The notes beneath the pieces were generated by a model. The model was not told where the DNA came from, made no database searches, and saw only the letters and a list, made by a program, of their open reading frames with translations. From NCBI GenBank assembly GCA_036502005.1, contig DASXZH010000078.1, positions 1 through 64,000 of the forward strand: 64,000 nt of DNA. Direction: 5' to 3'. Below are positions 42,696-52,513 of this stretch, piece by piece. How positions within the stretch are numbered: position 1 is the first letter of the stretch; each line of letters begins with the position of its first letter. Position numbers and translations under genes: made by a program. This stretch comes from DASXZH01 sp036502005. Lineage in GTDB: Bacteria; Armatimonadota; Fimbriimonadia; Fimbriimonadales; Fimbriimonadaceae.

Positions 42696-43583
42696 GTGCA
42701 GCCACTCTTTGCGCAGGAGCAAACCAAAGATTGGTCTAACGTTGTTGACCAGCTAGCCCGTACTCCCCTCAGCAAAGTAATTGCTTTTGTTGCGATCTGC
42801 ACCTTAGTGCGGCTCATCTTGGCACCCTTAATCGCCCGCGTTCCGGCAGAAAAGCGTGGATTTGGCCATGGGCTGTTAAGATTTGTAAACGAAGCGCTCG
42901 ATGCGGTCGTTTATGCCGGCGTTTTTGTTTTCCTTCTGATCAGGCCCTTTTGCATTCAGGCTTTTAAAATTCCGTCCGGATCTATGATTCCGACATTGTT
43001 GGAGGGGGATTTTATCGTCGCTAACAAGGCCGTCTTTCGCTACAGCGATCCTCAGATCAACAATATTGTCGTGTTCAGGCCCCCCGACTGGGCTTGCGAA
43101 CCGGGGCAGGTCGATGCCGATGGCCAGGTAAATGTTGATTTTATTAAGCGCTGTGTCGGCCGTCCCGGTGATATCGTCGAGGTCAAGAACCATATCCTGT
43201 ACCGGAACGGAGTCGCCGTTCGAGAGCCTTACCTCAGCGACCCGATGGACGATGATTTCAAACTCGTCAAATATAAACCGGCGCCTGGAGTTGCGCCGGA
43301 TAGCGCGCAGTCGACTTATTGGCCCCTTAAAATCAATGGTGATTATGTAAATACCAACGACCGACTCACCGCGAAGCCTTATCTCTTGAACGATATGCGT
43401 GAAGAGAACAAAGTGCGGAATCTCCCGAACGCGCGGATCCCGAAGGGTTACTACCTCTTCATGGGGGACAATCGGAATTATTCGTTCGATGGGCGCTCGT
43501 GGGGTTTAGTCCAACGAGACGCCATCATCGGCCGATCTGAGTTCATCTGGCTGCCGCTCAAGCGGATTGGAAAGACTCGCTAG
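42696..43583 (+). CDS. lepB: Signal peptidase I (second copy)
   Basis: Same fold and membrane layout as copy 1, about half identical: TM DAVVYAGVFVFLLIRPFCIQ, nucleophile in FKIPSGSMIPTLLEGDF, Lys in DFIKRCVGRPGD and the end KGYYLFMGDNRNYSFDGRSWG. The GTG start is 5 nt after the rplS stop. The canonical SGSM motif suggests this is the housekeeping enzyme and that the other may have shifted specificity; that is inference. Confidence 0.93.
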   Translation: MQPLFAQEQTKDWSNVVDQLARTPLSKVIAFVAICTLVRLILAPLIARVPAEKRGFGHGLLRFVNEALDAVVYAGVFVFLLIRPFCIQAFKIPSGSMIPTLLEGDFIVANKAVFRYSDPQINNIVVFRPPDWACEPGQVDADGQVNVDFIKRCVGRPGDIVEVKNHILYRNGVAVREPYLSDPMDDDFKLVKYKPAPGVAPDSAQSTYWPLKINGDYVNTNDRLTAKPYLLNDMREENKVRNLPNARIPKGYYLFMGDNRNYSFDGRSWGLVQRDAIIGRSEFIWLPLKRIGKTR

Positions 43584-43586
43584 GGG

Positions 43587-43928
43587 CTACCAAGCCTGCT
43601 TTTGAGCTTTGATTCTTGGTACAGGCTGGTCTAGCCAGCGGTCGTGCATAAAGACCAAGAACATTTCGCCAAGGACCGGAATAAAGGAGAACAGGCCATA
43701 GGCGCTGTGGTAGCCCTTGCTCTTTGCATAGTCGCGCCAACCGCAGAAGCCGATGAGCTTGGCGATTATAAGAAACGCGGCAAAGACCACCGAGAAGCGC
43801 TGGACTTGAAACTCCATATTGGCGTAAGCCCAGAGAGAAATGGCGCCCATTAGCCATGCGATGCCTATAAGCATGTAAGCCTGGGTGCGAAGCTTAAGTT
43901 GATCTTCAAATGTAAAATATCTGCTCAT
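43587..43928 (-). CDS. Small membrane protein (113 aa)
   Basis: Start MSRYFTFEDQLKLRTQAYML gives a cytoplasmic head and three hydrophobic segments (about 18-35, 45-62, 78-95); the upstream extension to 43997 lacks the character of the rest. Convergent with lepB copy 2 (3-nt gap). Not recognised. Confidence 0.65.
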   Translation of the reverse strand: MSRYFTFEDQLKLRTQAYMLIGIAWLMGAISLWAYANMEFQVQRFSVVFAAFLIIAKLIGFCGWRDYAKSKGYHSAYGLFSFIPVLGEMFLVFMHDRWLDQPVPRIKAQKQAW

Positions 43929-44193
43929 GCCCTTTGATATGCATGAGGTGTGCCAATGCCGGTTTTGCTTGCCACCAAGAAGCATTAGCGGGCCCAAAGT
44001 CCAGCAAATTCATTGGGCACAGCGAACTGTGTGCAGACACCGGGCCGTTAACTCGCCGGGTGAACCCCCCACATCCTTTGCGCCCATTCTGATTAGGAAT
44101 AGGTGCACATACTATAACCATTCTTATCAAAGAGTTTTTGCGTGAAATCGAATTAACGACTTGCAAAGTGAACTATAAGTTGGGACAATATTA

Positions 44194-47145
44194 GTGGCCC
44201 ATACCATATTGGTTAATCAAATGCGCAACTTCATTTCTATCCCAAAAACAGCACTGTTTCCTAAAAATGTGCTTAGTCGTTTTATTGCAGGAATAGCGTT
44301 CACGCTGGCAACCGTTGGTTTGGCCTGCGCTTTCCCGATTGCCGATCCTTGGCCTTCCAACTTCGGCAATTCCGGAAACACTGCTACAAGTTACGGAGAA
44401 GGAGCAAACTCGGACCTCTCATGGATAGGAGGAGCGGCTGGAGCCGATAATTACGGTGCTCCTGTAGTCGGCTCGAACGGGGTTATTTATGCTTTCGATA
44501 CCAATAATGGCAACTACGCGCTAGAAGCAATTAGCCCCGCGACGGGAGCCATAAATTGGAGTTTTCTGCTTACCTCGTCGGCTGGAACAGTTCCAGCTGT
44601 TGGAATGGATGGGACCATCTACATATCCAACGGTGCGTCGATCTATGCCCTTACAGATAGTGGTAGCAGCGTGTCCCAAAAATGGGTGGTCAATGTACCT
44701 CTCTCGGGGGGCGCTACGTTGGGCTCTCTTAACATCGGGCCAAATGGAACGATCTACAGTGTTTCAAGCGATGGCTCCCTTATTGGAGTGACAGATGGAG
44801 GCACTAGCGGCACGATTGCCGTGCAAAACCAATTCTTTATTAACGCTCTTACGTTTGCTCCAGCGATTGCACCGGACGGCACCGTTTACGTAGCTTTTGG
44901 GAACGTTATCTCTGCCCGTGACGGTACAACTGGGGCGGAGCTGTGGGAATACGGCGCAGATTCTAATGTCGCGTCCCCGATCACCAACAGCAACGGAAAT
45001 CTTTATTTCGTAACTCAGAATGAGGTCACTTCGATCAGTGCTGCATCGGGATCTGGGAACTGGTCGGATCCTCTGTCTGAGTTCAACGGTTTCTCAAACT
45101 TCGTAGCGGGCAACATAGCGGTTGCCGCGAATAACACGATTTATGTTGCTTTGTCAGGTAGTAGCAATATATTTTCGTTCTATTCGTTAGCCTCAGTAAA
45201 CGCATTAAGTGGCGCCTCAAATTGGACTTATCAAGGAGGGGTTTCGTTTTATACTCAGACTTCTGTGGCCTGCGGCGGAGACGGTACGATCTACTTCAAC
45301 GAGAACGAATTGGATTCGCTGACAGATAACGGGACCTCTTACACGATTAATTGGCAAAGGAGCATCTCCAACCTTACAGGAAACTTAGGAAATGGCTCGG
45401 ATTTGGCAATCGGTGGCGACGGAACTCTTTACACGTCCTTGGGCCAAATAGTCGCGATCGGGAACGATATCACCAGCTTTAAGCTTGACTCCTCCACAGC
45501 TGTCGGTGGCAGCCCGGCGACCGGCTCGATCCAGTTGGGTCAGGATGCAATTACGAATGGTGATGCGGTCACCCTATCGAGTTCTAGCCTTGACGTTCAG
45601 GTTCCTTCATCCGTTGTTGCCAACGCTTCTGGCGTCGTCCCCTTCACCTTGACGACCAGCGCGGTGTCAAGTCTAGAAACCGTAATCCTAACCGCAACCT
45701 GTAATTCACAAACAAAAGAAGTGTTGCTTAAGCTCGTTCCCCTTTCGGTTACCCAAGAAAAATTCACCCCAGTAGTGCTCGGTGGCGGGGCCAACGCCAC
45801 TTGCAAAATCACGTTAAACGGCCCCGCCGCAACTGGCGGAGCAACGTTTAATGTAACGACTTCCAGCGCAGACGCGCAAACGCCCGCTACCGTCACCGTT
45901 CCTCAAGGTGATACAACATTGGTCTTCACCTTCCCAACGAGCCCCGTAAGCTCGGAAGAAGACATTCAGGTAGGGGTCGGATCTCAAAGCGCGACGCTCA
46001 TGCTGAGTCCGGTGGCGATCTCCTACTTAAGACTTGCTCCAACGGCGGTGCAGGGCGGCCAACTGGCTGCCTTTGCCGCATACCTCAACGCTCCCGCCGG
46101 AGCCGGTGGAGTTTCGGTATCCGTTTCTTCGTCATCCACATATGCGGTTGTGGGATCGAGCACGATTAACGTTGCTCAAGGCGCGACGGCCGGTAATGTA
46201 GCTATTCACACCTTGCCTGTAAGTTCTCAAGAATCTGTAACCTTAACAGCGACGTTGGGGTCGAGCAGCATGCAAACAACCCTTACGCTAAATCCTGCTG
46301 CGCTGACTGGTATTAAACTCGGCTCATCGTCTATATTGGGCGGCTCAGGTACCGCACTCGCAGTCTATTTGAATGGGGCCGCCGGTGCAAGCGGGGATGT
46401 TGTTAGCCTGTCAAGTTCCTCCACAGATGTGACGGTGCCGAGTTCGGTTACCGTCAGTCAAGGCAGTTCAGCGGCAAATGTTCAGATTCAATCCGCGGCT
46501 GTGAGCACTCAGGAGCAGGTTACGCTCTCAGCAACCATGGGATCGGCCACTTTACAGACGACGGTTAATCTTAATCCCCCGGTGCTTTCAGGCCTGAAGC
46601 TTCAGGCAACTTCGGTAACGGGCGGTTCGCCAACCACTCTAGCCATTTACCTCAATGGGCGGACAGGCAATGGGGCAATATCGGTAAATCTGAGCAGTTC
46701 CTCGAACTCGGCCACCCTTACAAGTTCGGTCGTCATTAATCCCGGCTCGGGTTCAGCAACTACAGTTGTACATACTGCCGCCGTGGATTCGCAAACCGTG
46801 GTGACTTTGACGGCAACCCTCGGTGGACAAACGGCGACCACAACGCTGACTATAAACCCGGCAGTTTTGACCTCAGTAAAGCTGCAGCCGACTACCGTGA
46901 AAGGTGGGAACAATGCTAAGTTCGCGGTGTATCTAAATGGACCGGCCGGACCAAGTGGGACGACAGTGAACTTCGGATACACCGGTACAAGCTCGTCGAT
47001 GCCTTCCTCAGTCGTTATTCCGCCAGGAGCAACAGCGGCTAACGTCACGATCACAACTGTTCCAGTTAACTTCACTACGACTATTGGCGTGTTTGCGACT
47101 CAGGGATCGCAGACTCAATCAACCCAGTTGACGATCACTCCGTAG
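44194..47145 (+). CDS. Giant secreted protein: PQQ-like beta-propeller plus six Ig-like repeats
   Basis: About 983 aa (974 if the ATG at 44221 is used). Signal region FIAGIAFTLATVGLACAFP, then 350-400 residues of repeated DGTIY/NGVIYAF and ALNALSG-type motifs, the outer strands of a PQQ-dependent-dehydrogenase-type propeller. From about residue 430, six Ig-like repeats of about 95 aa (I/L-x-x-x-K/R-L ... GG ... VYLNGPAG ... SSSS ... TLTLNP). The protein stops exactly at the end of a repeat, with no anchor. Probably a surface or extracellular matrix protein; binding partner unknown. Confidence 0.85.
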   Translation: MAHTILVNQMRNFISIPKTALFPKNVLSRFIAGIAFTLATVGLACAFPIADPWPSNFGNSGNTATSYGEGANSDLSWIGGAAGADNYGAPVVGSNGVIYAFDTNNGNYALEAISPATGAINWSFLLTSSAGTVPAVGMDGTIYISNGASIYALTDSGSSVSQKWVVNVPLSGGATLGSLNIGPNGTIYSVSSDGSLIGVTDGGTSGTIAVQNQFFINALTFAPAIAPDGTVYVAFGNVISARDGTTGAELWEYGADSNVASPITNSNGNLYFVTQNEVTSISAASGSGNWSDPLSEFNGFSNFVAGNIAVAANNTIYVALSGSSNIFSFYSLASVNALSGASNWTYQGGVSFYTQTSVACGGDGTIYFNENELDSLTDNGTSYTINWQRSISNLTGNLGNGSDLAIGGDGTLYTSLGQIVAIGNDITSFKLDSSTAVGGSPATGSIQLGQDAITNGDAVTLSSSSLDVQVPSSVVANASGVVPFTLTTSAVSSLETVILTATCNSQTKEVLLKLVPLSVTQEKFTPVVLGGGANATCKITLNGPAATGGATFNVTTSSADAQTPATVTVPQGDTTLVFTFPTSPVSSEEDIQVGVGSQSATLMLSPVAISYLRLAPTAVQGGQLAAFAAYLNAPAGAGGVSVSVSSSSTYAVVGSSTINVAQGATAGNVAIHTLPVSSQESVTLTATLGSSSMQTTLTLNPAALTGIKLGSSSILGGSGTALAVYLNGAAGASGDVVSLSSSSTDVTVPSSVTVSQGSSAANVQIQSAAVSTQEQVTLSATMGSATLQTTVNLNPPVLSGLKLQATSVTGGSPTTLAIYLNGRTGNGAISVNLSSSSNSATLTSSVVINPGSGSATTVVHTAAVDSQTVVTLTATLGGQTATTTLTINPAVLTSVKLQPTTVKGGNNAKFAVYLNGPAGPSGTTVNFGYTGTSSSMPSSVVIPPGATAANVTITTVPVNFTTTIGVFATQGSQTQSTQLTITP

Positions 47146-47302
47146 GTGCATTAACACCAAAGATATAGATTAACGCGATGCATCATTGATGTGAGAGCGG
47201 AAAACTGCGCTAGAGAATAGCTTAGCGAGAAATTATTTGCAGCTAAAGAAATTTATTGGCTTAACCATACAATTTCTCACCGTTCCTCGTTAAACTGAGG
47301 GC

Positions 47303-50300
47303 ATGACACGTTTGAGTAGAAGTCCCCAGTTTGCAATGCTTTGCTTTGCAGCTTTGCTTGGAATCGCATGCCAGGGCATTGCGAAGCCTAAACCATCAAA
47401 ATCAGGTCCAAATGCCAACGAAGTTTTAGTTTCTGTCGAGAACGATAGGGACAGCAAAGACTTTGCAAAAGGCATTGGCCGAGTAGTCGGCGAAGACAAG
47501 GGCTCGGACATGTTGATTGTCCAGCTTGACAAGCATTGGAACGCCGACAAGGCGATTGCTGCTCTATCAAAGCGAAAGGGCGTAAAGCTTGCGCTTCCCA
47601 TGTCCGCTAAGGACGTCGACCGAATGTCTTTGGCTTCCGTTACGAATCATGCCAAATATCTGGACGCATTCGATGACGACAAAGCCGATGCCGAAAAGCC
47701 TCTCGCCAATGGCAAAGTAAAGATCAAGGTGGATCGTGGCGATTATTTCAACGCTCTGAAATATTATCTCGAGCGCCACGTTGCCGTTGGATCGGATCAC
47801 GTTGATTTTGCTGCGATCAAAAACGGTGTCAAGCACCGTGAGCAAATGCCGAAAGTTAGCCTCAATGGTACAAGGCCGGATCCGAAAAAGCCCAGTTCTC
47901 TAATAGGAAATACCTGGACGTTTATTGGGCCGAAAAACATGGCTTCGCCGTACAACATCTATTACGGCACGCCTCCACTTTCCGGCCGTATTAGTTGCCT
48001 CGCTTACGATCCGAACACTAGCTCCACGATTTACGCGGGCTCTGGAGGCGGCGGTCTGTGGAAATCTACTAATTCTGGATCGACATGGACTTGCATGTCA
48101 GATACTTCGCCCTGGATATATCCGGACGTAGACTGCATAGCAGTTGATCCTACAAACACGCAAATCCTCTATGTTGGAACTGGCGATTACGACGGTTTTT
48201 TATCCCGGCTACAATCAGGGCGTCATGAAATCGACCGATGGTGGCAACACATGGACGAACCTGGCATCGAGCGTAGCAGGTATTTCGAACCTGGCCGTTA
48301 GCCGCATCGTTATTGATCCAACAAACGACCAGATTATTACTATTACAACAGGAAGAGGTGGTTACGGTGGCCCTAACGCTGGAACCGGCAATGTTTGGCG
48401 CTCGATTGACGCGGGAGCGAACTGGACTTCGGCAGGCCTGACCGCTGGCAATTATTGTGCGCTTGATATTTCGCCGGAGGATAACACTTATTACGCGCTA
48501 GCAGCGGGAGCACCGGGCAAGATCTTTAAATCCGTAGACCATGGCCAAGACTGGACGGCAGCAGTTGCGCCGGACAATTCTATTGAGCAGGATTGGAGCA
48601 TTGCCACTTCAAAAACGACGGCAGGAACGATCTTCGTAGTTGCTACCGGCTCTAGGAATGTCTATAAATCAACTGATTCCGGATCAACCTGGTCGAACAT
48701 AACAAGCGGCCTTCCAGGCGTTGTAAATCAAGAGAATAACTGGTCGCAAGCTACTTATGATTACTATATCTCGACGGCTCTAGAGCCATCGGCAACTTCT
48801 GGAGAGATGCTATTCTGCGGCTTGATTACAAGTTGCTACAGCGTGGATGACGGCGCCCACTGGGTGGATTACGGCAACACTTATCAGAGCCAGGGCGGGA
48901 CTGCGATCATGCATAACGATCAGCACCAGTTCGCTTCCGCGCCAAGTGACCAGAGTCAACTCTTAATTGGGTGCGATGGCGGCGTGTTCAACCTTTCAAT
49001 AACAGCGTGGAATTCCGGTTCGCCAACAATTTCTTTTCACCCGCTGAACGCAAACTTGGGGATCACCCAGTTGTATCAAATCGCGCCCCATCCAACTGAC
49101 GATCAGCAGATACTTGGTGGTGCGCAGGACAATGCGTCGCCTAGTGCCCTTACTGCGGCAGGAGGTTTATCGAGTTGGACCAATCTTTACGCTGGAGACG
49201 GCGGATGGTGTGGTTGGAACCTAGCAACAAACCAGGTGCTGACGACTTCTGACCAGGGATCTGTGTACCTGTCCGATTTCAGCGGCAACGTGCAGAGCTT
49301 CATTCAAAGTGCTAGCGAAAACTTTGACTTTATTTCACCAACCGTGTTTTCCTCCGATAACACCAAGATTTATCTTGGTGGGACAACTTTGCAGTCCTAC
49401 TTGTTGTCTTCTGGTACCCGCGCTTTTACAAGTGGAAATACCACTCTCACCGCGGGCGTTATCACTTACATCACTACCGTCGCCGGAGATGCTAGCAGGA
49501 TTTACACCGGTGGAAGCGACGGCCTCCTCGCAATGACGGCCGACGGCGGTTCGACCTACAAACAGTTAAATGGCGCGGAACCCTCCGCAGTTGTAGGCGC
49601 GATTGCCGTAAATCAAAACAATGAAAACGACATTCTAGCCGGCTTCCAGCAGACCGGCATCGATCATCTTTGGCAGTGCCAAGACGTAACGGCCGCAAGC
49701 CCAGTTTGGACTGATGTAAGCGGCTCGGGCCCAACCGCCCTTCCGGATGTGCCCGTTAGCGGCATCGTGCGAGGGCCATTTGACCCCGTTAACAACTGGT
49801 ATGTTGGAACCGATTTAGGCGTTTACGTAACCACAAACGCCGGCGCTTCTTGGGCCTTGGTAACTGGCCTGCCGGAAGTTCAGGTCTATGACCTGAAATA
49901 CGCGAACGGCTACCTTTACGCAGGAACCTATGGCCGAGGCGTGTGGATCGTTCCGATCGTCGGTTTGGAGCAGATCCGTCTTCAGCCGACCACCATGCAG
50001 GGCGGCCAGCAAGGGGCAGTCGCGTTCTACCTTAACACCATCGCCCGCTCTGGATCTGTAACGGTCAACGTGGGATCATCTTCGAGTGATGCCGTCCTGG
50101 GATCGAGCACGATCACGATTCCGCAAGGCTCGCAAGCGGGGAATACCCTCATCCACACTCTACCGGTAGATGCAGCAGAACAGATCAAGATAACGGGCTC
50201 CTATAACGGCACAACGTTATATCGCTATCTCACCCTTGAACCGGCGACTCTATCAGGAATAAAGGTTGCCCCGACCACCCTAGAAGGTGGCTATTCGGGC

Positions 50301-51092
50301 GCCCTTGCCGTTTACCTGAATGGCCTAGCGGGGCCAAGTGGCGCCACGGTATCCCTTTCTAGTGGCTCACCCGACGTAACTGTTCAAGGTTCCGTTATGG
50401 TGAACCCAGGCTCTAACTCCGCTAATGTGACCATTAGCACAGTGGCTGTAAGCTCGCCGGAGACAGTCACTCTGATGGCAACTTATGGAGCCACGACGCT
50501 AAACACGACGGTGACCTTAAATCCGCCGCTGCTTACGGGTGCGGTACTGCAAAATGCGACGGTTACGGGTGGCAACCCAACGGCGATTGCGCTCTATCTC
50601 AATGAGCGCGCTCCAACGGGCGGCACAACCATCACGTTATCGAGCTCATCAGCAGACGCAACAATCGCGGGTACGGCTGTTATCGCACAAGGCGCAGCAT
50701 CGACCAACGTAGTTATTCACACGGCAGTGGTCAGCGCTACAGAGCCTATAACGATCACGGCGACCTACGGGTCAACTACCTTGAATAGGACGCTGACGTT
50801 AAATCCGGCTGCGCTAACATCGGTAAAGTTGAATCCGACTTCGGTGACAGGAGGATCTAAGACGGTGTTTAGCGTCTATTTGAACGGTCCGGCCGGACCC
50901 GGTGGAACAGCCGTAAGCTTGTCGAGTGCGTCCGGTGATGCCACTATCATTCCAAGCGTTACGATTCCCCAGGGAGCGACCTTCGCGAATGTGTCGGTAA
51001 GCACGAAAGCTGTCGGCGCCAGCGAGCAGGTGAATATCTCTGCAACAGTTGGAGCGACAACTGTAACTGCGCCCCTTACGATAAATCCGTAA
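47303..51092 (+). CDS. Giant secreted BNR/sortilin-type propeller protein with four Ig-like repeats, frameshifted at T6
   Basis: Signal peptide region MTRLSRSPQFAMLCFAALLG then a 200-residue prodomain and a Vps10/BNR propeller (GGLWKSTNSGSTWT, MKSTDGGNTWTNL, VYKSTDSGSTWS). The frame breaks near 48196-48201: ...GTGDYDGF continues as YPGYNQGVMKSTDGG only if one T of TTTTTT is dropped. So the reading is 47303-about 48200 joined to 48202-51092 (about 1,262 aa). Four Ig-like repeats close it at ...APLTINP. A sequencing slip in the run, or a genuine disabled allele, are both possible; programmed shifting looks unlikely. Confidence 0.8.
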
Positions 51093-51510
51093 GGGAGCTT
51101 TGGCAAGGACGGGGCCGAATCATCGGCCTCGTCGCGTTGAGTATCTTGCGCTCGATGTCTCCTGTGTGTCATCCCGAACTCCGTGTGAGGGATCTCGGGG
51201 CTCTGCGATTCTTTTCAAGAGGTCGACGCCGGCTCAACTGGCCGAGAAGGGCTCGGCGAAGACAACTGACCCTGAGTCATACCCGTGCGAAAGACTAGAG
51301 CCTTGCTCTAAGGGTCCGACACGCCGGACGCGTAGCACGAAGGTAGCCAGGGGTTGAGCAAGTCGGCGAAGCATAAGCGAAGCCGGAAAAGCGATACCCC
51401 TGGAAGAGTGCCGCCCGATTGTCCGGCGCAACTTTGTCAGACGCGAAGCGTTACAAACGTTGCGCTCTAGGGGAACTTGCATTTTCAGAGCAGGCAGCAA
51501 ACCCTAGTTC
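51093..51510. other. Intergenic region with degenerate dispersed sequence
   Basis: 418 nt. It contains GTGTCATCCCGAACTCCGTG followed by TGAGGGATCTCGG, a form seen as dispersed intergenic repeat in several bacterial groups (from memory), and the pair GTCCGACACGCCGGACGCG / CCCGATTGTCCGGCGC. Long open frames on both strands here have no similarity to proteins I know. Confidence 0.5.
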
Positions 51511-52302
51511 TTATTGCCAATCGATGGTGTCGCCAACAACGGCCTTATCGATGGATGCGACGGGGTTAAAAGTAAATAAGCGATCTGGATGAGTTAAGCG
51601 AATGACGACCACATCTTTGATGGTCGATATCTTGCGCATCGTGTCGCCGTAGCCATTCGTGCCTTTTTGGCTAGACCAAAAGAGAACGGATTTGTCGCCG
51701 TTCGAATTAGTACACCATCCCAAAAATACAACCGAATGCCCTAGACCACTTTTCCAGGAGATGTTCATGAAATCGCCAGGACGAGCTTCTTCGGGCTTAA
51801 TGCGGTCGCCCATTCCGGTGTATTGAACCAGGGCGTATTGCGTCCCCGGGCCGTCGGCATTCCAAGTCCCCCAAACCTTTACAAAATCATCACGTCGGCC
51901 GCCATCCGGCTCCTGCATTCGCATCGCCTCCAGCCGATCCGGCGAGATCGCCTTCGGCGGGGTAGGGAAGATGTTGTTCAACGCTTCAATAAACGCCGCA
52001 TAGCTGGAGCCACTGCAATAGCTGGTCGATCGCGAAGGCGCAAGCATAGGCTGCCCAAAAAGGGTTAATGAATAACCAACGGGCGATTCCGCGGGAACCG
52101 CATGCACACCCACAAAATATCCGCCCCCATCCATAGCAGTCGACTGCACCTTATCCACCGCTTTTAAAACGGCACCGTTAAATCCCGGGGCATCCTTGGA
52201 AAAGGATTCAAAGTGCTTTGTGTTTTGCGTTCCAAATTGAAGTGGATTCGGCACCATATACCACTGGGCAGTTTGAATCGCGGCTATAAGGAGAGTTAAC
52301 AT
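51511..52302 (-). CDS. Putative secreted papain-like/NlpC-P60-fold hydrolase
   Basis: 263 aa. N-terminal hydrophobic MLTLLIAAIQTAQW is a possible signal. A Cys in TSYCSGSSYAAFIEAL at a helix start and a later RPGDFMNISWKSGLGHSVVFLGW are the Cys and His positions of NlpC/P60 and CHAP amidases, so a cell-wall or peptide hydrolase is suspected. The link is from motif shape only. It sits between two giant repeat proteins, on the opposite strand. Confidence 0.65.
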   Translation of the reverse strand: MLTLLIAAIQTAQWYMVPNPLQFGTQNTKHFESFSKDAPGFNGAVLKAVDKVQSTAMDGGGYFVGVHAVPAESPVGYSLTLFGQPMLAPSRSTSYCSGSSYAAFIEALNNIFPTPPKAISPDRLEAMRMQEPDGGRRDDFVKVWGTWNADGPGTQYALVQYTGMGDRIKPEEARPGDFMNISWKSGLGHSVVFLGWCTNSNGDKSVLFWSSQKGTNGYGDTMRKISTIKDVVVIRLTHPDRLFTFNPVASIDKAVVGDTIDWQ

Positions 52303-52513
52303 TGCGCTGATTCAATTTTACTCAACATAGTTTTGATTTGAGAATGTGCCCTTGCCGAGTTGGTACTCATTAACGATGCTAATCGCACGATAACCACATT
52401 TATATTGAATTGTTGAGATGGTAATAGTTAATAATCAAATAGGCCCATAAAGCCTTTGGCACTATTGGAGAGCGTGGGTCGTTTTGATGTGCGCCGTCTT
52501 CCTCGGTCATACC

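Noticed and set aside
48190..48206. Programmed frameshift in the propeller gene
   Set aside because: A +1 shift would be needed, T6 is short, and no stimulatory structure or slow codon was seen; error or mutation is simpler.
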